From NCBI GenBank assembly GCA_910584715.1, contig CAJUAN010000007.1, forward strand, positions 69,761 to 133,760: DNA of 64,000 nucleotides. Reading direction: 5' to 3'. Shown here in pieces: positions 26,339 through 34,261 of this stretch (the stretch's first letter is position 1; every line of letters begins with the position of its first letter). A program made the translations under genes and the position numbers. The notes under the pieces were generated by a model, which searched no databases, was not told the DNA's origin, and saw nothing but the letters and a program-made list of their open reading frames with translations. Source of the DNA: an uncultured Oscillospiraceae bacterium (lineage in GTDB: Bacteria > Bacillota > Clostridia > Oscillospirales > Ruminococcaceae).

Positions 26339-26878
26339 TTAACGGCAGTTATTTTTTAAGCTTATTCTCAAAGGCGCGGGCATAAACGGAACTATCGCGT
26401 CCACCACCCGCTCCTCGGGAGTAAAGATGAGCCTTACGTTTCCCGCGCTTGCGTGCTTGAAATCGGCGTAGTAGTTTTTCGCGCTCTCGGAATCAGAAGC
26501 TCCCGCAGCGTTAACTACAGTAACTCCGTCCGCAGCGGCAGGGGAGCTTTCGCTGTACTCCCCGAAAGCTTCAAACAGGGAAGCCTTTGCGGTAACCAGC
26601 CTTACACGCTTTCTTTTGGCGATTATCTTATCCACGTCTATCTCGCCGTTGGTAACGATATATTCGTATTCGCAGTCAAGACCGGTCAGCAGGTAGTACC
26701 CGCCGTAGAATATTCCGCATATCAGCAAAAGCCCCAGTCCCGCCAGCGGCAGCATGAGAAAGAATATAAAAACGCACACGACCGAAAGTACTCCTATGCC
26801 TATACCTATCAGAAGCTTCAGAGCAGTATCCCGTCCGCTTGTAGTTTTTTTAACGATCTGTTCAACAAAAACGTCCAT
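26339..26878 (-). CDS. Hypothetical membrane protein
   Basis: 179 residues. A short N-terminal segment (MDVFVEQIVKKTTSGRD) is followed by two hydrophobic helices at about 20-42 and 44-65, then a soluble beta-rich domain (YEYIVTNGEIDVDKIIAKRKR; VRLIFTPEERVVDAIVPF). The layout is like small clostridial proteins annotated as DUF6106, but I cannot confirm that by eye. ATG with GGAGG upstream and a good promoter. Function unknown. Confidence 0.72.
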   Translation of the reverse strand: MDVFVEQIVKKTTSGRDTALKLLIGIGIGVLSVVCVFIFFLMLPLAGLGLLLICGIFYGGYYLLTGLDCEYEYIVTNGEIDVDKIIAKRKRVRLVTAKASLFEAFGEYSESSPAAADGVTVVNAAGASDSESAKNYYADFKHASAGNVRLIFTPEERVVDAIVPFMPAPLRISLKNNCR

Positions 26879-26916
26879 TTTTACCTCCGTTAAAGTGATT
26901 TTTTTGTGTATTATTT

Positions 26917-26945
26917 ATTATAGCACATTTTTTTTTGAGTTTCAA
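26917..26945 (-). promoter_or_regulatory. Promoter of the membrane protein gene at 26339-26878
   Basis: Minus-strand TTGAAA (26940-26945) and TATAAT (26917-26922), spacing 17. Confidence 0.75.
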
Positions 26946-26956
26946 GAAAAATTTGC

Positions 26957-26985
26957 TTGCAATTTGTGACGTTATTGTATATAAT
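26957..26985 (+). promoter_or_regulatory. Promoter of the pheST operon
   Basis: TTGCAA (26957-26962) and TATAAT (26980-26985), spacing 17, upstream of the T-box leader. It lies 11 bases from the divergent promoter. Confidence 0.8.
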
Positions 26986-27059
26986 ATAGATGTTGAGCTT
27001 TGCGGATATACGCGCAGAATTTTGCGGAAGTCTGCAAAACGAAAAAAATTCCCGAAAAA

Positions 27060-27345
27060 TAAAACGCTGTGACCGGACACAGTAGTCCCGCCGAGCAAGA
27101 ATATGCCAGAGAGAAAGGCGTTTGCTGGAAGCCTTTTATATTCCGACGGAACGAAATTCACCCGCGAGCGGACGCGCCGAAAACAGGCTGCTTCGGCAGA
27201 CCCGATGATTAAGCGCGAACGTATGCCGCGTTAAGGCAGAGAGGATGATTGTCCTTTAAAAGGGTGGTTTATAAGCAAGGTTATGCCTTGTCCCGAAAAG
27301 AAAGACCGCGGTCTTTCGGGGGACAGGGCTTTTTTGATTTCGGGA
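27060..27345 (+). promoter_or_regulatory. T-box riboswitch, phenylalanine type
   Basis: Leader of pheST that senses uncharged tRNA-Phe. Stem I shows the AGAGA bulge (27108-27112), distal loop GCTGGAA (27124-27130) and a specifier-loop strand GAAATTCACC with TTC, a Phe codon, at 27157-27159. The T-box AGGGTGGT is at 27261-27268. The terminator is a long stem between about 27285 and 27329, followed by TTTTTT to 27335. Phe specifier and gene identity agree. Exact pairing of the antiterminator was not computed. Confidence 0.88.
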
Positions 27346-27366
27346 TAAAGAAAGGAACGGTCAGAA

Positions 27367-28389
27367 ATGATGAAGGAACAGCTTGAAAAAATCAAGGAGC
27401 TTGCCGAGTCGGAGCTTGAAAAGTGCGGCGCAGCAGACGCGCTTGAAGCCCTGCGCGTAAAGTACCTGGGCAAAAAGGGAGAGCTTACCGCTATCCTGAA
27501 GCAAATGGGCGGACTTTCCGCCGAGGAGCGTCCCGTTGTGGGTCAGCTTGCCAACAGCGTAAGGCAGACTATCGAGGAAAAGCTCACCGCAAGGGCGGCA
27601 GAGCTTAAATCCGAGCTTGCAGCAAGAAAACTCAAGGAGGAGACCCTGGACGTTACACTTCCCCCCAAGCCCCGGACAGTGGGCAAGCTTCACCCCCTTA
27701 CTGTGACTCTGAACGAGGTCAAGGAAATTTTCCTGGGCATGGGCTTCGAGGTGGCGGAGGGCCCCGAGGTGGAGACGGACTACTACTGCTTTGAGGCGCT
27801 GAATATGCCTCCCCACCACCCGGCGAGGGACACCCAGGATACCTTTTACATCAACGACAACGTGCTGCTGAGAACCCAGACCTCCTCGGTGCAGATACGT
27901 ACAATGGAGAACAAGAAGCCGCCTATCAGGATAATCTCCCCCGGCAGAGTGTACCGCTCCGACGCGGTGGACGCCACCCATTCCCCCCTGTTCCACCAGA
28001 TAGAGGGACTTGTGGTTGACAAGGGCGTTACCATGGCCGACCTTAACGGTACTCTGGAGCTGCTTATGAAGCGTCTTTACGGAGAGGACTGTCAGATACG
28101 TCTGAGACCGCACCACTTCCCCTATACCGAGCCCTCCGCGGAGGTGGATATGATGTGCTTCAACTGCCACGGAGCGGGCTGCCCCATGTGCAAGAACGAG
28201 GGCTATATCGAGCTTCTGGGCGCGGGTATGGTACACCCCAAGGTTCTGGAGGGCTGCGGCATAGACCCGGAGGTATACAGCGGCTTTGCCTTCGGCATCG
28301 GTCTGGAGCGTATCACTATGGGAAGATATCAGATAAGCGATATGCGGCTTTTGTATGAGAACGATATGAGGTTTTTGGGACAGTTTTAG
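27367..28389 (+). CDS. pheS: Phenylalanyl-tRNA synthetase alpha subunit
   Basis: 340 residues, normal. N-terminal coiled coil (about 1-85) for tRNA binding, then the class II catalytic core: [23 protein letters not shown], motif 2 ([22 protein letters not shown]) and motif 3 ([16 protein letters not shown]). It forms the alpha2-beta2 enzyme with PheT. Unusually, pheT does not follow directly: a 148-codon gene lies between. Confidence 0.97.
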   Translation: MMKEQLEKIKELAESELEKCGAADALEALRVKYLGKKGELTAILKQMGGLSAEERPVVGQLANSVRQTIEEKLTARAAELKSELAARKLKEETLDVTLPPKPRTVGKLHPLTVTLNEVKEIFLGMGFEVAEGPEVETDYYCFEALNMPPHHPARDTQDTFYINDNVLLRTQTSSVQIRTMENKKPPIRIISPGRVYRSDAVDATHSPLFHQIEGLVVDKGVTMADLNGTLELLMKRLYGEDCQIRLRPHHFPYTEPSAEVDMMCFNCHGAGCPMCKNEGYIELLGAGMVHPKVLEGCGIDPEVYSGFAFGIGLERITMGRYQISDMRLLYENDMRFLGQF

Positions 28390-28413
28390 CTTTAGTGCAT
28401 AATACGAAACTTC

Positions 28414-28445
28414 TTTCGGGAAGCCTAAACAATTCTTGAATAGTG
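28414..28445 (+). repeat. Left 32-bp inverted repeat of the cassette within pheST
   Basis: Matches the reverse complement of 28956-28987 at 30 of 32 bases. It begins 24 bases after the pheS stop. The core is TTTCGGGAAGCCTAAA. Confidence 0.85.
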
Positions 28446-28484
28446 TGACAAATAATTCTTAATTGGGAAAACGGGGGAAATAAA

Positions 28485-28931
28485 ATGACTGACAACAACA
28501 AATTGAGTTACGAACCCTTAGGGTGTATCCGTTCAGGCAAAGAGATGTGCATTGCTCTTTACGTCTTTGCGGGAATTCTTGTTATAGCAGGGATAATAGT
28601 TAATTTTGCGGTGCTGTCCTCGATAGCGGTAATTGCGGTATTCGTCTTTTTTGCATTGCTTTCGGCGTTTGCGGGCGTTTCATCGGCAAAAAGCGCATGG
28701 TACTGGGGAGAAGAAAAATTTACAATAATTCGTTTTCCTTCAAAACCGCTTACCTTTGACTATAACGAGATAGAGCAGATATATTCCGTTACCGAGGGAC
28801 CTGCCGTGACCGTCATGTTCCGTATGAAAAACGGAAAGCAATACGGTTTATCGGGGAGACAAAAGGGTGTGAAAGAATTTCTGACGCACATCGACACAAA
28901 GCAAAAGCAGGAGAACACAGATAAAGTCTGA
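28485..28931 (+). CDS. Hypothetical small membrane protein inserted between pheS and pheT
   Basis: 148 residues. Two hydrophobic helices at about 24-44 and 47-66 (YVFAGILVIAGIIVNFAVL; IAVIAVFVFFALLSAFAGV) are followed by a soluble beta-rich domain that looks PH-like (FTIIRFPSKPLTFDYNEIEQIY; VTVMFRMKNGKQYGLSG) and a charged tail. A ribosome binding site is weak (GGGGGAAAT). Both sides carry one arm of a 32-bp inverted repeat, so this gene looks like the cargo of a small inserted unit. Function not known. Confidence 0.7.
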   Translation: MTDNNKLSYEPLGCIRSGKEMCIALYVFAGILVIAGIIVNFAVLSSIAVIAVFVFFALLSAFAGVSSAKSAWYWGEEKFTIIRFPSKPLTFDYNEIEQIYSVTEGPAVTVMFRMKNGKQYGLSGRQKGVKEFLTHIDTKQKQENTDKV

Positions 28932-28955
28932 CCTGTAGAAGCAGTTTTCGTACAG

Positions 28956-28987
28956 CATTATTCAAGAATTATTTAGGCTTCCCGAAA
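28956..28987 (-). repeat. Right 32-bp inverted repeat of the cassette within pheST
   Basis: Partner of 28414-28445. It ends 43 bases before pheT. As RNA the two arms would form a 32-bp stem holding the small gene in its loop. Confidence 0.85.
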
Positions 28988-29030
28988 ATATATCATCAAT
29001 CCTAAAATTAATAATTTGGAGGACTTATAA

Positions 29031-31445
29031 ATGGATCTGTCAATGAAATGGCTCGGAGACTACATCGACGTTTCCGATATGCCGATAAAGGAATTTTGTT
29101 CGGGACTTACCATCAGCGGCTCCAAGGTGGAACGCTGGGAGACCGAGGGCGAGGAGATAAGCAAGGTTGTGGTGGGAAAGATTCTTTCCGTAGTCCCACA
29201 CGAAAATTCCGATCATCTTGTGGTCTGCAAGGTCGACGTGGGACACGCAAGTCCCGACGTTTTGCAGATAGTTACGGGCGCGTCCAACGTTCACGAGGGG
29301 GATTTTGTTCCCGTGGCTATGGACGGCTCGACTTTGCCGAACGGCGTGAAGATCAAAAAGGGAAAGCTCCGCGGAGTTGAGTCAAACGGTATGCTCTGCT
29401 CCCTGGGCGAGCTGGGACTCACAACCCACGATTTCCCCTACGCTATAGCAGACGGCATTTTCATCATGCAGCAGGAGGAGGGCTGCGTACCCTTTGAGCT
29501 GGGTCAGGATATCCGCGAGGCTATCGGTTTTGACGATACCTCAGTGGAGTTCGAGATAACCTCCAACCGTCCCGACTGTATGTCCGTTATCGGCCTTGCC
29601 CGGGAAACCCACGCCACCTTTGATCGTCCCTATACCGTAAAAGAACCCACTTATAAGGGTATCGACGGGGACATTGGTTCCATGCTTAAAGTAACTATCC
29701 ATAACAAGGAGCTTTGCCCACGCTATATCGCGGGCGTTGTCAAAAACGTTAAGATAGGTATGTCCCCCCGCTGGATGAGGGAAAGGCTCCGGGCAAGCGG
29801 AGTACGTCCCATAAACAATTTTGTTGATATAACCAACTATGTTATGCTGGAGTACGGTCACCCCATGCACGCCTTTGATATTCGGTACATCGACGGCGCG
29901 GAAATAAATATCCGCAACGCCAAGGAGGGCGAGACTATTACAACTCTTGACGGTACGGAGCGCACTCTCACGGAAAAAATGCTTGTTATCGCGGACGCAA
30001 ACAAGCCCGTAGCCGTTGCGGGAGTAATGGGCGGCGAGTACAGCGGAATCATGGACGACACCGTGGACGTGGTTTTCGAGGCAGCCTGCTTCGACGGAGC
30101 TTCCGTCCGCACCACGGCTAAGGCATTGGGTATGAGGACAGACGCTTCCGCACGTTTTGAAAAGGGTCTCGACCCCCAGAACGCCTACCCCGCTCTTATG
30201 AGAGCCTTTGAGCTTGTGGAAATGCTGGGCTGCGGCGAAGTGGTAAAAACAATTATCGACGCGGACTACAGCGACAAGACCCCCAAGGGCGTGGAATTTG
30301 ACCCCGTATGGATAAACAATTTCCTCGGTTCGGACATTCCGGAGGACGTTATGAGAAGCTGTCTCGAAAAGCTTGATTTCAAGGTAGAGAACGGCAAGGC
30401 GTACGCTCCCTCGGTGCGTATAGATATCGAGTGCAAAGCCGATATCGCCGAGGAGGTAGCGCGTATTTACGGCTACAACAATATCCCGAAAACCATTATC
30501 CGCGGAGTTGCCGACGCGAAGCTTACCGAAAAGCAGAAGCTGGAAAGAAAGATTGCGAACGCCATGACCGCTTTAGGCGCATACGAAATAACAACCTATT
30601 CATTTATAAGCCCCAAATATTTCGACAGGATACGTCTGTCCGAGAACAGCCCCCTCCGCAAGACCGTGGTAATTTCAAACCCTCTGGGCGAGGATACCTC
30701 CGTTATGAGAACGACTTTGCTGCCCTCCATGTGCGAGGTAATGGCAAGGAACTACAACAGCCGCAACGCGGCGGTATGCCTGTTTGAGCTTGGCAGCGAG
30801 TACATTCCGGGCGGCGGAGAACTTCCGGACGAGCCTGTACGCCTTAGCGTGGGCGCATACGGCGGGGACATGGACTTCTACGGCATAAAGGGCATCGTTG
30901 ATTCCATGCTGAAAAATATCGGCGTTGAGGACGTCGAGTACGCTGCCTGCACCGACCCGGCGGTATTTGCCGAAGCGGAGGCTTTCCACCCGGGCAGGTG
31001 CGCGGTCATCACCAAGGACGGCAAAGCCATAGGCATTGTGGGAGAGCTTCACCCCGAGACCCTTGAAAACTACGGCATTGGCGTAAAGGCTTACGCGGCA
31101 AAGGTGAACGTTACTGAGCTGCTTGACATTGCAAACGCGGTCAAGACCTACAAGCCCCTGCCCAAATTCCCTGCGGCTGTACGCGACCTTGCAATAGTCT
31201 GCGACGAAAATCTGCCCGTTGCGGAGCTTGAAAAGGCAATCAAAAGGGCGGTTGGAAATACCCTTGAAAGCGTTACCCTGTTCGACGTTTACAAGGGCAA
31301 ACAGATCGCCGAGGGCAAAAAGTCCGTTGCTTACTCGATCGCAATGCGCTCCCACGAGGGAACTCTCACCGACGAACAGTCCGACGCTGCGGTGAAGCGC
31401 GTCCTCAAGGAACTTGAAAAGCTGGGCGCGGAGCTGAGAGCGTGA
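29031..31445 (+). CDS. pheT: Phenylalanyl-tRNA synthetase beta subunit
   Basis: 804 residues, full length. N-terminal EMAP/OB tRNA-binding domain (about 40-150; [23 protein letters not shown]), B3/B4 editing domain (about 210-380; [19 protein letters not shown]), B5 domain (about 400-470), the catalytic-like core with [18 protein letters not shown], and the C-terminal ferredoxin-fold anticodon-binding domain ([18 protein letters not shown] onward). GGAGG precedes the ATG. Transcription must cross the inserted gene and its repeats. Confidence 0.97.
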   Translation: MDLSMKWLGDYIDVSDMPIKEFCSGLTISGSKVERWETEGEEISKVVVGKILSVVPHENSDHLVVCKVDVGHASPDVLQIVTGASNVHEGDFVPVAMDGSTLPNGVKIKKGKLRGVESNGMLCSLGELGLTTHDFPYAIADGIFIMQQEEGCVPFELGQDIREAIGFDDTSVEFEITSNRPDCMSVIGLARETHATFDRPYTVKEPTYKGIDGDIGSMLKVTIHNKELCPRYIAGVVKNVKIGMSPRWMRERLRASGVRPINNFVDITNYVMLEYGHPMHAFDIRYIDGAEINIRNAKEGETITTLDGTERTLTEKMLVIADANKPVAVAGVMGGEYSGIMDDTVDVVFEAACFDGASVRTTAKALGMRTDASARFEKGLDPQNAYPALMRAFELVEMLGCGEVVKTIIDADYSDKTPKGVEFDPVWINNFLGSDIPEDVMRSCLEKLDFKVENGKAYAPSVRIDIECKADIAEEVARIYGYNNIPKTIIRGVADAKLTEKQKLERKIANAMTALGAYEITTYSFISPKYFDRIRLSENSPLRKTVVISNPLGEDTSVMRTTLLPSMCEVMARNYNSRNAAVCLFELGSEYIPGGGELPDEPVRLSVGAYGGDMDFYGIKGIVDSMLKNIGVEDVEYAACTDPAVFAEAEAFHPGRCAVITKDGKAIGIVGELHPETLENYGIGVKAYAAKVNVTELLDIANAVKTYKPLPKFPAAVRDLAIVCDENLPVAELEKAIKRAVGNTLESVTLFDVYKGKQIAEGKKSVAYSIAMRSHEGTLTDEQSDAAVKRVLKELEKLGAELRA

Positions 31446-31463
31446 TACAATTAAAAGTTGAGA

Positions 31464-31505
31464 TGTAATGTATAAAGGGTGGTTTCACCAGACCACTACA
31501 TTACA
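31464..31505. repeat. Imperfect palindrome at the boundary after pheT
   Basis: TGTAATGTA (31464-31472) pairs with TACATTACA (31497-31505), and GTGGT (31479-31483) with ACCAC (31492-31496). No T run follows. It marks the change from host-like to GC-rich sequence. Confidence 0.5.
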
Positions 31506-31506
31506 T

Positions 31507-31876
31507 TGACTGCGGTTCGTTTGTGGCAAAATGACGCAGGCCGGAGGGGCGGTGATTGACCAGCAGGAGGGAACCGAAGCGGGAGCGTCCGGGGATGACC
31601 TGGGAGCTCCGTTCTCTTTGCCGCTCCTCTCGAAGAGCGCACTTACTCACCACCCGCAAGCGGACGGTGGTATGGCCTGCGGCCATCGTGCGCTCTCCGC
31701 CGGGCGTCCCCTCCCTGCCCAGTATGGACAGGCCAGCAGGCGCCAACGGCGGCTTATGCATCGGGCGGAGCTGCGCCGATGCAATGGGGGCTTGGGGGCC
31801 GTGGGCCACCAACAAGCTGCGCCGGGTATATGCCGGGGCATTGCTTGCTACTACTATCAACACCCATAAATGAGAG
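31507..31876. other. GC-rich non-coding patch of foreign composition
   Basis: Bases after pheT change abruptly to long GC-rich runs (GGCCGGAGGGGCGG; CGCCGGGCGTCCCC) and revert to AT-rich sequence at about 31860. Open frames exist on both strands (31531-31869, 31556-31873, 31501-31893) but overlap each other, lack ribosome binding sites and have no recognisable domain. Most likely a fragment of an integrated element. I see no gene here. Confidence 0.5.
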
Positions 31877-31963
31877 TTGAATGTCATTCGCAAAGATGGT
31901 ATACTTTGGTCGCCAGGCAGAATTTATGTCGGTAACAGAAGATCACCGGAGGGGGGAACTGGC

Positions 31964-32683
31964 ATGGTCAATGTGGGAAGCAAAATTGTTAATAATTGGA
32001 TATATCCCATTAACAACGGATACGTACTGATTGATACAGGATACGAAAATGGATTTGCACATCTCAGAAAGAAACTGGCAAAACACAATATAGACCTTCA
32101 TCAAATACGGTACATTTTTTTGACACATGCACATGATGATCATGCAGGATATCTGAACGAAATACTTTCGGAATGCCCTGCCGCTCAAGTCGTTATGAGC
32201 AACAGGGCATTAGAGGTCTTATACAGAGGACAAAACTCATTCCACGGCGGTTGTACGACAAAGACTGCTTTGTGTTTTTGTACCCTAATGAAAATTATTG
32301 GCAAGGGAAAACATTTGTTTCCTAAGCTAAAGCAAGAATATCAATGCAGATGTATCCAAATCAGTGATCAAAATCGCACACAAGTGGAACTCTTGTTACA
32401 AGGAAAGATCATTGATACTCCCGGTCACACGGCTGATTCGATTTCTCTTTTATTGAACAGTGGTTCTCTATTTTGCGGTGATGCAGCGATGAACGGATTG
32501 CCGAGTTTACACAGAGTAACCATTTGGGTTGAGGATAAGACCGCGTTTTTACAATCTTGGGAAACAATAATCGCCCTTAGTCCAAAAAAAATATATCCAG
32601 GACACGGCAAGCCGTTTAAATGTGACGAACTTATAGCAAATTATAATCGAGCAAAGAATATGAAATTATTACAGCTTCACTAA
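31964..32683 (+). CDS. MBL-fold metallo-hydrolase
   Basis: 239 residues from the ATG at 31964 with GGAGGGGGG upstream. The metallo-beta-lactamase fold metal motif THAHDDHAGY (H-x-H-x-D-H) is at about 54-63, with further ligands in DTPGHTADS and CGDAAMNG and the last in YPGHGKPF. Substrate cannot be told; glyoxalase II-like thiolesterases, lactonases and others share these motifs. Codon choice is clearly more AT-rich than in the flanking genes, and it follows a GC-rich foreign patch, so acquisition by transfer is likely. Confidence 0.85.
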   Translation: MVNVGSKIVNNWIYPINNGYVLIDTGYENGFAHLRKKLAKHNIDLHQIRYIFLTHAHDDHAGYLNEILSECPAAQVVMSNRALEVLYRGQNSFHGGCTTKTALCFCTLMKIIGKGKHLFPKLKQEYQCRCIQISDQNRTQVELLLQGKIIDTPGHTADSISLLLNSGSLFCGDAAMNGLPSLHRVTIWVEDKTAFLQSWETIIALSPKKIYPGHGKPFKCDELIANYNRAKNMKLLQLH

Positions 32684-32696
32684 CTTCCAATTTTTC

Positions 32697-32724
32697 GGGG
32701 ATTTCACTTTTGGGTGAAATCCCC
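32697..32724. terminator. Hairpin after the MBL-fold gene
   Basis: GGGGATTTCAC (32697-32707) pairs with GTGAAATCCCC (32714-32724), perfect 11-bp stem. The T-rich run sits upstream instead of downstream, so it would end minus-strand transcripts better than plus-strand ones. Confidence 0.5.
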
Positions 32725-32757
32725 CTTGACAAATGTTCTCTTGAAAGTTAATACTGC

Positions 32758-32797
32758 AAAACCCGCCGTACCCTAATGATTGGGTACGGCGGGTTTT
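32758..32797. terminator. Strong bidirectional terminator between MBL and MFS genes
   Basis: A 16-bp perfect stem, 32758-32773 with 32782-32797, begins with AAAA and ends with TTTT, so it works for either direction between two convergent genes. Confidence 0.92.
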
Positions 32798-32799
32798 AT

Positions 32800-34089
32800 T
32801 CAGCCTTTCGGGCGAAGCAGCAGTCTGCGGAATACCAAGCACACGGCGACTCCGGCTATTCCTATCACAAAGAACAGCAAGGCCGCTCCCGAGCCCTTTT
32901 CGCTGCCGAACACGTTCACGATAAAGCTGTCCGTGGGGAGATCCGCAATAAGCGGCTCAAACACCTTGTCCACCAGAAGTCCGCCGAGGAAAAATCCCGC
33001 GGGAATGGTGAAAAACTGAAGCGTATTCCTTGCGGAATAGACCCTGCCCTGCATTTCGGGAGGTATACCGCTGCGGAAGATAACATCCATGTTGGCGTTC
33101 ATTATGGGTATTCCGATCCAGCCCAGCACCGCGCCTATGCACCACACAAGGGGCGTTCTGCCGAAAGCGAGCAGGAAGTTTTCCGTACTCATTGAGATTA
33201 GCAGGGTATTGCATATCACTCTCAGTCTGCTTCTGCCGTTTTTGGGTTCGGGCAGGAACGTTACGATTATGCTGCCTGCAAGAGAAGCAAGCCCCACACA
33301 GGCGTTCACCGCTCCGAGAACGGTCTCTCCGCCGTTTGAGCGGGACAGAAGCATGGCGGGGAGCGCGGCGTCGTAGATCGAAGCGATAAGGTTTATCGCC
33401 GCCAGAAAAAGAATAAGCAGCAGGACAGTCCTGTTGTTTTTCAGCCAGACAAGCCCGCTTTTAGCGGCTGCAAGAACGGATTCGCCGCCGTCCTCTTTCC
33501 GCGGTACTTCGGGTATCCTTATGAACAGAAGCAGCGCGAAAAACGCCGCCGCAAACGTTGCGAGGTCTATCGCGATGACAGCCTCAACTCCCCAAAAGGA
33601 CATGACCGCTGCCGCTATGGCGGGGGTGAGGATAGTCACCAAAGAATTTGAAAAAGACCTCATTCCGCTTGTTTTCTGATAGTATTTTTCCGGAGTAAGC
33701 AGCGTAGCCGCCACCTCCGAGGCGGGCTGCTGAACGGTGTTCATAAGTCCGTTCAGGGCGTTAAGTACGTACAGATGCCAAGGCTCCAGACTGCCGGCTT
33801 TAAGCAGTATCAGCGTAACAACGGTGCAGACCGCGGCAAAGGTGTCGCACACAAGCATAGTGGCTTTTTTGTCCCACCGGTCGCTTAAAGCTCCCGCGAA
33901 AATGCTCATAAGCACATATGGCGCGTAGGAACACACCGAAAGCAGAGCCGTAGTAAGCGCCGAGCCGCTGCTTTTGTACAGTACGATTATCAGCGCGAAG
34001 CCCGTCATTGAGCTTCCCAGCGCGGAAAGGGACTGGGTAAGCCAAAGTATAATAAATGATCTTAATTGTTTTAATTCTTGAAATTTCAT
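32800..34089 (-). CDS. MFS exporter, macrolide-efflux-like
   Basis: 429 residues from the ATG at 34089 (AAGGAG upstream). About twelve membrane helices. The loop 2-3 motif GALSDRWDKKATML is the standard MFS signature; a long central loop lies around 190-210. The family of 12-helix exporters with N-terminal FIILWLTQSLSALGSSMTGFAL includes Mef-type macrolide pumps and similar drug or siderophore exporters; the actual substrate is unknown. A leader peptide gene and alternative hairpins precede it, pointing to translation-attenuation control of the kind known for ribosome-drug resistance genes. Confidence 0.87.
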   Translation of the reverse strand: MKFQELKQLRSFIILWLTQSLSALGSSMTGFALIIVLYKSSGSALTTALLSVCSYAPYVLMSIFAGALSDRWDKKATMLVCDTFAAVCTVVTLILLKAGSLEPWHLYVLNALNGLMNTVQQPASEVAATLLTPEKYYQKTSGMRSFSNSLVTILTPAIAAAVMSFWGVEAVIAIDLATFAAAFFALLLFIRIPEVPRKEDGGESVLAAAKSGLVWLKNNRTVLLLILFLAAINLIASIYDAALPAMLLSRSNGGETVLGAVNACVGLASLAGSIIVTFLPEPKNGRSRLRVICNTLLISMSTENFLLAFGRTPLVWCIGAVLGWIGIPIMNANMDVIFRSGIPPEMQGRVYSARNTLQFFTIPAGFFLGGLLVDKVFEPLIADLPTDSFIVNVFGSEKGSGAALLFFVIGIAGVAVCLVFRRLLLRPKG

Positions 34090-34238
34090 TGACCTTGCTC
34101 CTTTTCGATTTTTAGTCGGAAAGCAAGGTCTGTTCCGCACTGTAACGGGCGGATAACGGACGCTATAAGTTCCCTCTGTGCAGCTTGTCCGCTATGGGAT
34201 CAGACCTTGCACAGAGCATAGGCAATGCAGAGTATCAT
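34087..34238 (-). promoter_or_regulatory. Attenuator with mutually exclusive stems before the MFS gene
   Basis: Reading the minus strand, segment 1 (GCAAGGTCTG, 34201-34210) covers the last leader codons, segment 2 (CAGACCTTGC, 34123-34132) can pair with it perfectly, and segment 3 (GCAAGGTC, 34091-34098) lies between the Shine-Dalgarno and start codon of the exporter and can also pair with segment 2. A further stem GCTCTGTGC with GCACAGAG lies within the leader. Ribosome stalling on the leader would free segment 2 or 3. The logic matches erm-type attenuators; the outcome was not computed. Confidence 0.65.
34200..34238 (-). CDS. 12-residue leader peptide of the MFS exporter
   Basis: ATG at 34238, TGA at 34200-34202; peptide MILCIAYALCKV. 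AAAGGGTG lies 5 nt upstream of the ATG. It begins 24 bases after the rnr stop codon, and its last codons are one arm of the attenuator stem. Too short to be functional other than as a cis-acting leader. Confidence 0.65.
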   Translation of the reverse strand: MILCIAYALCKV

Positions 34239-34261
34239 TTTTTCACCCTTTCTTAGAATTT

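Noticed and set aside
31531..31893. Overlapping open frames in the GC-rich patch after pheT
   Set aside because: Three frames on two strands overlap; none has a ribosome binding site or a recognisable domain. Long frames are expected by chance in GC-rich DNA.
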